Shown here piece by piece: positions 24,832-34,231 of a stretch of DNA of 64,000 nt (position 1 is its first letter; each line of letters begins with the position of its first letter). The position numbers and the translations under genes are program-made. The notes below the pieces were generated by a model. It searched no databases and was not told the origin of the DNA. It saw only the letters and a list, made by a program, of their open reading frames with translations. This stretch comes from Paenibacillus sp. FSL R5-0623 (GTDB lineage: Bacteria > Bacillota > Bacilli > Paenibacillales > Paenibacillaceae), in assembly GCF_037974265.1 (NCBI RefSeq), contig NZ_CP150233.1, forward strand, positions 4,774,001 through 4,838,000, written 5' to 3'.

Positions 24832-26012
24832 CTTTCCTCGACCTCCTCACGCACACCCGGCTCGTCTTCATCCACAAGTTCCAGGAAAAGCTGTACCAGG
24901 CTGTCTTCCGGCTGTGCACCACCCGTCTGACGCTGATAGAATTTACGGAACAGTTCATGCACAGGTAGCTCGGATCGTTGCTCCAAAAGTCCTGCTGCAG
25001 CCATCTCGGGATACACCGGGCGAATATGAATGATACCTTCATGTGATTTTCGCAGCTGCTGAATCTCCTTCAGGGACATCGCCTCGTCCAGCCACACTTC
25101 CATGTCGATAAAAGCCTGTGGATCATGCCCCTCATCCAGCCAACGATATACTTCTGCCAGACCACCACGGGCCTGCCAACGCACAAGCGGACGCCCGGAC
25201 GTTAACAAAACTTCCTCCACCTGTGCAGCTCCGCCCGGTGCCAGATCAACCATCGTGACAGACTTGCTCTGCCCTGCTTCCGAGAAGCTGTAAGCGAGAG
25301 GAGAACCGCTGTATCGAATCACACCGTCTCCTTTGACAGCCTGTGCACGATGAAGATGCCCGAGTGCCGTGTATTGCGCACCAGTTGCTAAAGATGAAGG
25401 GTCCACCGTGTAGGCCCCACCGATCTGAATCGGACGTTCCGAATCACTCTCAAGTCCGCCGAGCACATAGATATGACTCATGGCCAAGTTCACGGTATCC
25501 GGGCGGAAAGAAGCTGCCAGACGCTGCATTAACATGCCCACCCGGTGACTGTATGCCTGACGAAGCACATTTTCGTCTCCATCTGTTGTCAGCAGTTCAT
25601 TCAATCTGGCTTCAGAAGGATAAGGTAATGCGGCAATCTGTGCAATCTCTCCGGTCCGTTGTGCATGGATGGTTACTGCTTCTGAAGTAGGCATGCCTAC
25701 GAGTGTGATGCCCTGTCTGTTCACAAGTGGAGTCACAGAAGCCACCCGCTCTGGCTGATCATGATTTCCTGCAATCACCACGAGGGGTCTTCCATGCTCC
25801 GTCAGACGGGCTGCTGCTTCATAAAAAAGTTGTTCCGCCGCTGCGGGAGGATTGACGGAATCATACACATCTCCGGCCATCAATATGGCATCCGCCTGCT
25901 GCTCATCAGCCAGCCTGACGAGTTCATCAACGAAATCTTCCTGTTCACGTAGTCGGCTTCGTCCTTCCAGCGTTTTTCCCAAATGCCAGTCCCCTGTATG
26001 CAAAATACGCAT
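24828..26012 (-). CDS. sbcD: Exonuclease subunit SbcD (Mre11-like)
   Basis: Metallophosphoesterase nuclease subunit of SbcCD, 394 residues. Metal-binding motifs are MRILHTGDWHLGK, MAGDVYDSVNPP, VVIAGNHDQPERV and YTALGHLHRAQ. I use the ATG at 26012, since the family sequence begins exactly there and GGGG lies 11 nt upstream; a GTG four codons earlier sits on top of the ribosome binding site. The 4-nt overlap with sbcC ensures coupled synthesis of the complex. Confidence 0.96.
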   Translation of the reverse strand: MRILHTGDWHLGKTLEGRSRLREQEDFVDELVRLADEQQADAILMAGDVYDSVNPPAAAEQLFYEAAARLTEHGRPLVVIAGNHDQPERVASVTPLVNRQGITLVGMPTSEAVTIHAQRTGEIAQIAALPYPSEARLNELLTTDGDENVLRQAYSHRVGMLMQRLAASFRPDTVNLAMSHIYVLGGLESDSERPIQIGGAYTVDPSSLATGAQYTALGHLHRAQAVKGDGVIRYSGSPLAYSFSEAGQSKSVTMVDLAPGGAAQVEEVLLTSGRPLVRWQARGGLAEVYRWLDEGHDPQAFIDMEVWLDEAMSLKEIQQLRKSHEGIIHIRPVYPEMAAAGLLEQRSELPVHELFRKFYQRQTGGAQPEDSLVQLFLELVDEDEPGVREEVEER

Positions 26013-26071
26013 CGTCCGTTCCACCCCTCTCCCATATGAAATCCATGGTTTACAATTCCGATCCAGTTCTT

Positions 26072-29000
26072 TTACAATTCCACTGCATGTCCACCATCAA
26101 AAAAGTACAGCCATTTCCGGTCAACTTTCCGACCTAATATATCTTCAATAGCCCGTCCATACAGATCCAGCTGGAAGCGATAATTTTTGGTGAGTTCATC
26201 CAAACCACCACGATGCTCCAATACCCGATCCGTCTTGTAATCAAGCAAGACAAGCTCGCCGTCCACCTCATACAGACAATCGATAATCCCCTGTACAAGC
26301 ACGGTTTCATTTTCAATCGTTGCCTGCATTTTGCTATCTTCATTTAGCATCTGTATATCTGAGTTCGCCGCCTGTTGATGTAGCCATTCCACAGGAGACT
26401 GGTGTGCCGGAAGTCCATACACAAACGGAATTTCCCGTTTCACCCACGCTGCACGCAATAATTCTTTCCCTGGTTCTGTATTGAAAAATCCGCCCAGTTC
26501 TTCAGGTTCGATAGCCGCAGCATGATGGGGCAGCAAAATCTGAAGCTTAATCAACCGCTCAATCGTCTGTTCAATAAGCTGTGAATCAACAAATGAGCCA
26601 TCTATAGGAAGATGCTGCATCAACGTATGATACACGTTCCCCCGTTCTGCCCCTGTCAGCTGCGTTGCCTCCATGAATTTCGGACGACGCAGGTGCAGTT
26701 TGAAAGACGTACCCGCAGATCCCGCATCCGGAACGTTCACCGTACGGTTTGAATCTGACCCTGATCCAGTCTCACGCTCGTTAGATTCATCGGATACGCC
26801 ACGTAGTACACGGCCTGCTTCATCTTTGGTGTAACTGATTCCTGGGGTGTTGTGAGCCAATAATTTCTCGGACTGTTCTCCCAGTTCCTCCATCACCTCT
26901 ACGGACTGAATATCCTGCAACGCAAGTAACGTTTTCAACTCCGTGACAGATGTACTGGCTGCTACTTTAGTTGCTGCTTCATAGGGGTACGTCCATGAAA
27001 GCCGTTGATCAACCTCGTGGATCAGCTGTGTCTCCTCTTGTTGAAGAGCTACTGTATCTGCACCTTCATCTTCAATGTTTTGGTTAGCCGTATCTTGTGC
27101 AATCTTCGTCAGCTCCTCTACCGTTGAGGAAGTAACCAACTTCACAGGCTGAACGGCTTTTAGCGCAGCAATTCGTTCTTTCCGCACCTCAGTCATCCCG
27201 TCTTCTTCTCCGAGTGTCTGACCCACCACATGGTCACGGGATACCTGATCAGCGGAAATAATAGAGATCACCCATCGTGATTGATCATCTGCAAGACAAG
27301 CTGAGAACGAATCATTGCTTCCAGCAAGTTCACGCAGCACAACCGCATCTGGATGTCTCATCAGGGATGGTCCAATCCAGTCCAGGTAACTCCGTCCAGC
27401 AGCAAGCAGATAGTCTGGCAATGCCAGTTCAGGGCTATCCTTGACCTGAGACCACGCGAGCGCTTTTTTCGCGGCATCTTTTACAGTACCCAGCAAAATC
27501 ATTTTCTCTTTGGGACGGGTCAACGCAACATACAGCACACGCATCTCTTCAGCAAGCAGTTCAAATTGCGCACGACGACGAATCGCCAGATTGGCTAATG
27601 TAGGATAGGCAACCCGGTTCTCACGATCCACAAACCTCGGGCCAAATCCCAGTTCCTTATGCATTAGAAACGGTGCGTTCAAGTCCTGCTGATTGAACAT
27701 CTTGGATATGCCACCGACAAAGACAATTGGAAACTCCAAACCTTTACTCCGGTGAATCGTCATGATACGTACGGCGTTGTCCTGCTCACCAGAGCTACTT
27801 GTTACAGTCCCGAGGTCTCCCCCGTTTTCCCGCAGTCTGGAAACATAGGTCAGGAAACGGAACAAGCCGCGATTCGCAGTTGATTCCTCATATTGTCGTG
27901 CTCGATCGTACAATGCCTTAAGATTACTTTGACGTTGCTGTCCTCCTGGAAGACCACCAACCCAGTCCAAATAACCAGTTTCCCGATACATACGCCAGAT
28001 CAGTTCACTTAGACTGCCTTGTCTTGCCTCAAGTCTCCACTGCTCCAATTGACGCATAAAGCGAATTAACTTTTGCTGTAATTCCGAGCCTGAGATCTCC
28101 GTTATGCCCAGATCCTCACTTGCATGTCCCGCAACACCAGCATCTTGCATTCCATCTGTATGCAATGTATGCACATCGAATTCGTGTACGTCGTCCAGAA
28201 TCTCTGCCTCAACAGAAGCTGCTGTCTCCCGCTGTCCCTGTTCCATCTCTGACCAGGCTTCCGGCCACTGTAACTGGACGATATTGGAATCAGGATCGTT
28301 ATCCTGACGGGATTGTTGTACGGCATTAGTGGAGGAATTGTTCCATTCACCAGCAGCAGACACAACCGCATCATAGAATGACTGTCTTTTGTCACCAAGC
28401 CGAATCTGTGCGAGTTCTTCTTCATCCAGTCCAACAATCGGAGAACGAAGCACGGAAGCGAGCGGAATATCCTGCCTTGGATTATCAACAAGCTGAAGCA
28501 GCGACATCATGATTTCCACTTCTGTAGCCTGAAAATAACCCTTGCTCTGTTCTCCTCCAGCAGGAATTCCCTGCTGTCTGAATTCCTCAATCATGAGCGG
28601 TGCCCACATCAAGGTTGAACGCAACAAGATGACCATGTCACCGTAACGTGCCGGACGCATCGTTTGCAGGGCTTTGTCATATATATGGAGGGCAGGTTTG
28701 TCCGTATCCCCAACCATCTCACGAATACGCCTTGCAATCGCCCGCGCTTCCAACTGAGCTGTTTCGAGTTCGGCACTCTCCAGTTCTGCGGAGATTGATG
28801 CATCCCCATTCTCATCCGTACTCTCTGTCAGATCAGGACCACCGCCCTGACGATCAATCAGCATAAGTTCAGGTGTATACGCCTTATCACCAAGCGTTTC
28901 TGACGGGAACGTTGCCCCATATGCCAGTTGAGCTCGTTCATCGTAAGCAATCTCTGCCACACCTTCGTTCATGAGTTGCCGGAATATCATATTGACCGAA

Positions 29001-30499
29001 TGCACGACTTCAGCACGGCTGCGGAAATTCCGCGCAAGATCAATACGTTGACCTGAACGATTCAGACGATCTTCCACCATTCCATCTTCACGTGTGCTCG
29101 CTCCATATTGGCGATACTTGTTCATAAATAGACCCGGCTCAGCCAACCGGAAACGGTAGATACTCTGTTTGACATCACCGACCATGAATCGGTTACCCGG
29201 GTTTTCTCTGGAGATGAGCTTCACGATATCTTCCTGAACCGTATTGGTGTCCTGATATTCATCAAGCAACACTTCATCGAATCGCGAACGGTACTCCATA
29301 GCCGCATCGGAAGGCATCGACAGTTCAGGCGTTGAATCCTCATGTCGCAAAATGTGAAGACAGTAGTGCTCCAGATCACTGAAGTCAACTTGCCCCCGTT
29401 CCTGTTTGGCCTGTCGATAACGTTCTCCAAATGTACTAACCAGCCTCGACAGTTCCTGCATGAGTGGCGCCGCTTGCTCCAGCTCCTGCCAGAACGAAAA
29501 AGCACTTCTTCCAAACAATGAACCTTTCAGGTCGGAAACGGCCTTTTTCGCAGCCTCCCGGAGTTCCTTCACCTGATCCTGTAAAGTCGGGTCCGTTTGA
29601 TCCTTTTTGCAGGGTTTCAGTTTGCCAAATGCAGCGGGTTGAAACACTTCAGGCAACCTCTCCCATGGCATTATCTCAACCGCAGACAGCAGATCTTCCA
29701 CCATCACCAGATCTTCTTTTAACGTATCTGCATAAGGTGCCGGACCTTCAGGCTGCATGGAAATATGAATGCCTTGACGGAGTAGTCCTGCTGCACCACT
29801 CAAAGCAAGAGCCGCATCACGCAAAATACTCTGAACCCATGCTGTATGTCCAAGTGCCTCCACACTTTCCACCTGAAAAGCAGATGCCATCTCTGAGAGC
29901 CAATGATCCGGCCAGGAATGACTGCGGGAGAAATCATACAATCGTTGCACCAGTCGATGCATCGCATCATCGTTTCGTTCTCCACTGAACCAGTCCACTA
30001 ATTCGCGGAATGTACTCCCTTCATCTTCTTCGCCATACTTTTCCTCAAAAAGTTCTTCGAGCAGTTCCTGTCGCATAATTTCCGCTTCATTTTCATTCAG
30101 GATACGAAAAGCCGGGTTCAACGGAATTTGCTGATAGTAACGGCGAATGACTTCCATACAGAATGAATGCAGCGTTGTAATAGATGCCCGTCCAAGCAGC
30201 GACAGCTGCTTACGCAGATGCTCTTCTCCAGGCTGTTCTTCAAGCGCACGTTCCAGCGCTTCCCGAATCCGTTGTTTCATCTCGGCGGCGGCCGCTTTGG
30301 TAAACGTAGCTACAAGCAAGCGATCCACACTGAATCCTTGGGAGGGATCTGCGATCTTGCGAATAATTCGTTCAACCAGCACAGCTGTCTTGCCTGATCC
30401 CGCAGCTGCGGCAACAAGAATGTCTTCTCCGCTTTCCGAGATGGCACTCCACTGGTCATCACTCCAGAAGCTACCCTCCGGTTTTGGCATATTCGTCAT
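26072..30499 (-). CDS. addA: ATP-dependent helicase/nuclease subunit A (AddA)
   Basis: UvrD-type 3'-5' helicase plus RecB-type nuclease of the AddAB double-strand-break repair complex; 1475 residues, against about 1230 in B. subtilis. Walker A is AAAGSGKTA at 31-39, Walker B-like LLDEYQDTN near 430, and the helicase motif VRIMTIHRSKGLEFP is present. The C-terminal nuclease motif is VLLDYKTDRV. Extra length sits in hydrophilic insertions: about residues 560-600 (Glu-rich ESAELETAQLEAR), about 725-810 (Asn/Asp/Gln-rich) and about 1115-1260 (Ser/Glu/Thr-rich). The start overlaps the addB stop by 4 nt. Confidence 0.97.
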   Translation of the reverse strand: MTNMPKPEGSFWSDDQWSAISESGEDILVAAAAGSGKTAVLVERIIRKIADPSQGFSVDRLLVATFTKAAAAEMKQRIREALERALEEQPGEEHLRKQLSLLGRASITTLHSFCMEVIRRYYQQIPLNPAFRILNENEAEIMRQELLEELFEEKYGEEDEGSTFRELVDWFSGERNDDAMHRLVQRLYDFSRSHSWPDHWLSEMASAFQVESVEALGHTAWVQSILRDAALALSGAAGLLRQGIHISMQPEGPAPYADTLKEDLVMVEDLLSAVEIMPWERLPEVFQPAAFGKLKPCKKDQTDPTLQDQVKELREAAKKAVSDLKGSLFGRSAFSFWQELEQAAPLMQELSRLVSTFGERYRQAKQERGQVDFSDLEHYCLHILRHEDSTPELSMPSDAAMEYRSRFDEVLLDEYQDTNTVQEDIVKLISRENPGNRFMVGDVKQSIYRFRLAEPGLFMNKYRQYGASTREDGMVEDRLNRSGQRIDLARNFRSRAEVVHSVNMIFRQLMNEGVAEIAYDERAQLAYGATFPSETLGDKAYTPELMLIDRQGGGPDLTESTDENGDASISAELESAELETAQLEARAIARRIREMVGDTDKPALHIYDKALQTMRPARYGDMVILLRSTLMWAPLMIEEFRQQGIPAGGEQSKGYFQATEVEIMMSLLQLVDNPRQDIPLASVLRSPIVGLDEEELAQIRLGDKRQSFYDAVVSAAGEWNNSSTNAVQQSRQDNDPDSNIVQLQWPEAWSEMEQGQRETAASVEAEILDDVHEFDVHTLHTDGMQDAGVAGHASEDLGITEISGSELQQKLIRFMRQLEQWRLEARQGSLSELIWRMYRETGYLDWVGGLPGGQQRQSNLKALYDRARQYEESTANRGLFRFLTYVSRLRENGGDLGTVTSSSGEQDNAVRIMTIHRSKGLEFPIVFVGGISKMFNQQDLNAPFLMHKELGFGPRFVDRENRVAYPTLANLAIRRRAQFELLAEEMRVLYVALTRPKEKMILLGTVKDAAKKALAWSQVKDSPELALPDYLLAAGRSYLDWIGPSLMRHPDAVVLRELAGSNDSFSACLADDQSRWVISIISADQVSRDHVVGQTLGEEDGMTEVRKERIAALKAVQPVKLVTSSTVEELTKIAQDTANQNIEDEGADTVALQQEETQLIHEVDQRLSWTYPYEAATKVAASTSVTELKTLLALQDIQSVEVMEELGEQSEKLLAHNTPGISYTKDEAGRVLRGVSDESNERETGSGSDSNRTVNVPDAGSAGTSFKLHLRRPKFMEATQLTGAERGNVYHTLMQHLPIDGSFVDSQLIEQTIERLIKLQILLPHHAAAIEPEELGGFFNTEPGKELLRAAWVKREIPFVYGLPAHQSPVEWLHQQAANSDIQMLNEDSKMQATIENETVLVQGIIDCLYEVDGELVLLDYKTDRVLEHRGGLDELTKNYRFQLDLYGRAIEDILGRKVDRKWLYFFDGGHAVEL

Positions 30500-33400
30500 G
30501 ATGTTTCCCCTCCCTTGGTGTGAGATAACATATCCCAGATTTGCTGTTTGCCCGGTTTGGACAACAGGTTATATTCATTTCCTTCAATATTCTCATCAAA
30601 CTGACAAACAGGCTTATACGGACAGAACGTACACGCCACTTCCTGCTGAATGCGATAAGGCTCAATGGCCACATCCCCATCCGTAATCCGGGTACCAATC
30701 TCGCGGATATTACTGCGAACCGAAGCAAGCAGCGTATCCCATTGCTCTGGCGTAGCTACAGCGGCGCTGCTATAAAAGCTTCCGTCCGCCTTAAGGGCAA
30801 CTGGAATAATCGCTGAATACCCCTTATCCAGGGTGTTGTCCATTTGAGCGATTGCGTCCCGATCTGCCAGCAGCAAACCTTTCATTTTGAACCGTTTCAG
30901 CAGTTCTTGTCCGGCTTGCTCCGATGTCATGCCGTTTGCGGATTGCAACAGCGGGTTATGCACATGGAAATACAACGTTCCTCCCGGCATCGCCGTTTCC
31001 CCAAGCCATTCTTCGGCAGCACTAAGCAGCACCTCCAGATAGGTGAGCATCTGCAATGACAGACCATAGTACACTTCATGTAACTTGAGGTCCGTCTGGC
31101 TTGATTTATAGTCAATGACACGCAGGAGCAGACCATTCTCTCCTTCTGCGACATCTACACGGTCAATCCGGCCCACAATCTCCATCACACAGCCATTCTC
31201 CAGTTCAAAGCGCAGAGGTGGCAGTGTTTTATCCGGTCCAAAATCAAGCTCCAACCCAATCGGTTCAAAACTTCCACGTCTGGACTGTTCACCAAGAATT
31301 ACGGATGCCCGGCTAACAATGTCCTTCAACTTGCGGAAAATATAACCGTATCGCTTGGTGCTTAGCAAAATCTCTCCTTGCAGTTGTGGTGCAATCTGCT
31401 CCACCGTTTGCTCGGCTTCCTTGCGGCATTGTTCTGGAGTCAAACTTCCCCAACTACGATTTTCTTCACGCAATCGCATAGCCAGCTGGCTTAGTGCAGC
31501 ATGAAACAGCTGTCCGATATCAGGGGCCTGAAGGCGGTACAATTGCCGTTCTTTGAGGCGTAGCCCGTGCGAAGCAAAATGGGAGAACGGGCAAGCAACA
31601 AACCGCTCCATTCGCGAGACACTCGTCCTCACCTCTGTACCATATAGTCTGCGACTGGTAGCTGTACGTAGTGGTAATGCTCGATTACGATAAAAGATCG
31701 ATCCCATCAACCGCTCCAGCTGAGGTCTGCTTGTCTCCCGAGATACATGCCAATTGTAGACCGCCCACCACATTTCAGGGATGTCTTCTCCGCGGCGCCA
31801 TTTGCGCAATTGTCCAATGAGCGCAGACAGACTCTGACCTGGATGGGTGACATAGGACCAATGCGCTTCTTCCGAGTTCGCAATCGGTGGTTGAGCGAGC
31901 AATGGCTGTTCTTGTAAACCAAACATCTTCCGTACATGGCGGACAATCTCGGAAGGAAGCAGTGCTTTCCCCTCATCATCAGCAACCGGATAACTCAGCC
32001 ACAACTGGCTGCTTGCGGCTGCAAGTGCCGTATAGATCAGGAAACGTTCATCCAGCATCTGCCTTGTTGCACCTGGTCCAAGCGCCATGCCACGTTCCGT
32101 CAGTAACGATCTCTCCAGTTCCGTTAATACGCCATCATCCTGAGGTACGGCAGGTAATTCACCATCAACCGCGCCAAGGATAAATACGTATTTGATGTCC
32201 TGAAGACGTGTACGGTCCATAGAACCAACCAATACCTGATCAAGTGCTGGTGGTACCAGACCCAGCTTCAGTTCCGTTAATCCGGTCTCAATCATCCCGG
32301 CAAACAGCGTGATATCCAGCCGTTCATTCCCCATCATATCGACCATCTGATCCAATAAATCTAGCACAGCTCCCCACATCTGCCGATGTTCTCTCGACCG
32401 TTCGGGGTCACCTTGTGCCTTAGCTTCAGCAGACATGTTCTCCAGCTTCCATGCGATCTCAGCATCTTCCAGCAGTCTGTATAGTGCCTCGCACTGGGCT
32501 TTGGCTGTCTTTGCCTTTTTCATTCGTTTCTCAAAAGCACCCAAGGAATCTGTAATGACCGTTCGGCAGCTCTCCATTAGAGAAAGCATCTGGTCACGTC
32601 CTCGACTACGGCCATCCTGACCGTTGTCTTCGAGCGACAGGCTTGGTACATACTTCCATGGTTTGCCATCAGTCCAGCGATACCCGTGAATACCACAAGC
32701 CAGTACATAATTCTCAAGCTGGTCCATATCTTCACGAGTGATTGAACCATCACGCGGAAGCAGCAGATCCGTTTTGACACAGCGAAATACATCCTCGTAA
32801 CGCCAATGGCGCCGAACAATATCCAGTGCGGAACGGATAAACTCGGATAATGGATGATGAAGTTCATTTCTTCTGCGGTCCAGAAAGACGGGTACGTCAT
32901 AATCCCTGAATAGAGGTTCAGCTATATCAGCGTAGGTATCCAACTGACGAACAAGTACTGCCATATCCCGATAACGCGCACCTTCGTTTTGCGCCAGACG
33001 CCGCATCTCACGCAGTGCTCCCTCCATCTCAGCTCGTCGGTTCTCCGCTGCAACCAGTCGGATTCCGGAATCAAGGCCATCACTTTTCCAACGAATTCGG
33101 CGGTCGAAACCAGCCTCCAGATGAGCAAGTCCCGGACGATCCTTGTATCTCGGTGGAATCTCCGAATTTAGCACGGTTATATCGCTCGGTACACCCAGTT
33201 CTTCAGCCATCCCTTTCAGACGCGCATAGGCACTTGCCGTGGGATAGAACAGTTCCAGTTCTCCAGGCAGTGCGCCGTGATCATAAGGACGATCCAATGT
33301 CAGTGCAATGGTCACGGAAGAGGACTGCAACATCAGCCGACCGATCACACTCATCTCCTGTGGTGTGAATCCCTGAAAACCATCAATCCAGATCTGGGCA

Positions 33401-33999
33401 TCCTGCAGCAATGCACTTTCCGACAAACGATCTGTCAGCTCGGTCAACGTGTCTTCATCATCAATATATAAATGGGTCAGTTCCTGTTCATAGTCACGAT
33501 ATATCAGATTCAAGTCATGCAACTTGTCCTCCAGAATTGGCGAAGTGGATGAGGTATTCCCTCCAGACAGCCCTTCTTCCAGCAATGATGGATCAACTTC
33601 ATAACGTTTAAATTCACTATATAAGTCATTTAATTCGCCTATAAAACCCAGCTGGCTGCCGGATGCACCAAACAGCTTCAATTCTTCCTTACGGCGCTGG
33701 ATGACCTTGTAGAGCAGCATCTTTTTGCCTTCGGCTCCGATCGGAATACGAGCAGAACCACCTGCTTCCTGCATTACACGATAGGCTAAACGGCGAAAGC
33801 CCAGCACTTCTGCACGCATCGTACCTTTAATTGCTCCAGAAGACACCAATGTCTGCTCTGTTCGAAAAGAACTCTGTTCGGGAACGAGCAAAATCAAAGG
33901 TGTGCCTTGCGGTTCTTGTTGAAGCAGGGATATAATTTCCCGGGTAATCAGCGAGCTTTTGCCGCTGCCTGCCCGGCCAATAACAAAACGAACGGACAT
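30496..33999 (-). CDS. addB: ATP-dependent helicase/deoxyribonuclease subunit B (AddB)
   Basis: Partner of AddA, 1167 residues. It has a Walker A motif at the N-terminus (IGRAGSGKSS), an inactive-helicase-like core, and a C-terminal RecB-like nuclease (LLRVIDYKSSQTDLKL). The iron-sulfur cluster cysteines are visible: one in ERFVACPFSHF, and three in CTFCPYKPVC at the end. The ATG at 33999 is chosen because GGAGG precedes it at 8 nt and the conserved MSVRFVIGRAGSGKSS starts there; an ORF nine codons longer lacks support. It heads the addB-addA-sbcD-sbcC repair cluster. Confidence 0.97.
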   Translation of the reverse strand: MSVRFVIGRAGSGKSSLITREIISLLQQEPQGTPLILLVPEQSSFRTEQTLVSSGAIKGTMRAEVLGFRRLAYRVMQEAGGSARIPIGAEGKKMLLYKVIQRRKEELKLFGASGSQLGFIGELNDLYSEFKRYEVDPSLLEEGLSGGNTSSTSPILEDKLHDLNLIYRDYEQELTHLYIDDEDTLTELTDRLSESALLQDAQIWIDGFQGFTPQEMSVIGRLMLQSSSVTIALTLDRPYDHGALPGELELFYPTASAYARLKGMAEELGVPSDITVLNSEIPPRYKDRPGLAHLEAGFDRRIRWKSDGLDSGIRLVAAENRRAEMEGALREMRRLAQNEGARYRDMAVLVRQLDTYADIAEPLFRDYDVPVFLDRRRNELHHPLSEFIRSALDIVRRHWRYEDVFRCVKTDLLLPRDGSITREDMDQLENYVLACGIHGYRWTDGKPWKYVPSLSLEDNGQDGRSRGRDQMLSLMESCRTVITDSLGAFEKRMKKAKTAKAQCEALYRLLEDAEIAWKLENMSAEAKAQGDPERSREHRQMWGAVLDLLDQMVDMMGNERLDITLFAGMIETGLTELKLGLVPPALDQVLVGSMDRTRLQDIKYVFILGAVDGELPAVPQDDGVLTELERSLLTERGMALGPGATRQMLDERFLIYTALAAASSQLWLSYPVADDEGKALLPSEIVRHVRKMFGLQEQPLLAQPPIANSEEAHWSYVTHPGQSLSALIGQLRKWRRGEDIPEMWWAVYNWHVSRETSRPQLERLMGSIFYRNRALPLRTATSRRLYGTEVRTSVSRMERFVACPFSHFASHGLRLKERQLYRLQAPDIGQLFHAALSQLAMRLREENRSWGSLTPEQCRKEAEQTVEQIAPQLQGEILLSTKRYGYIFRKLKDIVSRASVILGEQSRRGSFEPIGLELDFGPDKTLPPLRFELENGCVMEIVGRIDRVDVAEGENGLLLRVIDYKSSQTDLKLHEVYYGLSLQMLTYLEVLLSAAEEWLGETAMPGGTLYFHVHNPLLQSANGMTSEQAGQELLKRFKMKGLLLADRDAIAQMDNTLDKGYSAIIPVALKADGSFYSSAAVATPEQWDTLLASVRSNIREIGTRITDGDVAIEPYRIQQEVACTFCPYKPVCQFDENIEGNEYNLLSKPGKQQIWDMLSHTKGGETS

Positions 34000-34092
34000 G
34001 TCTAATCCTCCAAACCACACGTACAAGATTTTAATTCCCAGTATAACATATCTGACTTGGTTCGGAACATACGTTTGCCACTATCCGGTAAA

Positions 34093-34111
34093 AACGGAGA
34101 TCATCTCCGTT
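34093..34111. promoter_or_regulatory. Palindrome upstream of addB
   Basis: A perfect 9+1+9 inverted repeat (AACGGAGAT, C, ATCTCCGTT) about 95 nt upstream of the addB start. On the minus strand it is followed by TTTACC, so it could be a weak terminator of the upstream gene or an operator near the addB promoter (possible -10 TATACT at 34040-34045). Confidence 0.35.
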
Positions 34112-34126
34112 AACACAGCCAAACAG

Positions 34127-34168
34127 CAAAAAGCCCGCAGCTATCACACTGTGGACTTTTTGCCAAAA
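34127..34168 (-). terminator. Terminator after the rRNA methyltransferase gene
   Basis: Minus-strand AAAAAGTCC.CAG pairs with CTG.GGGCTTTTT around TGTGATAG and runs into T residues. It lies about 65 nt after the stop codon of the gene at 34232. Confidence 0.7.
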
Positions 34169-34231
34169 GTATCATTTATTTAAACTTCACTTTATCTCAC
34201 GAGAGATTAAAAAAAGTGAAACGAGACTCTT

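Noticed and set aside
34127..34168. Possible attachment site or mobile-element end next to addB
   Set aside because: The inverted repeat is explained by a normal T-rich terminator, and there are no integrase or transposase genes nearby.
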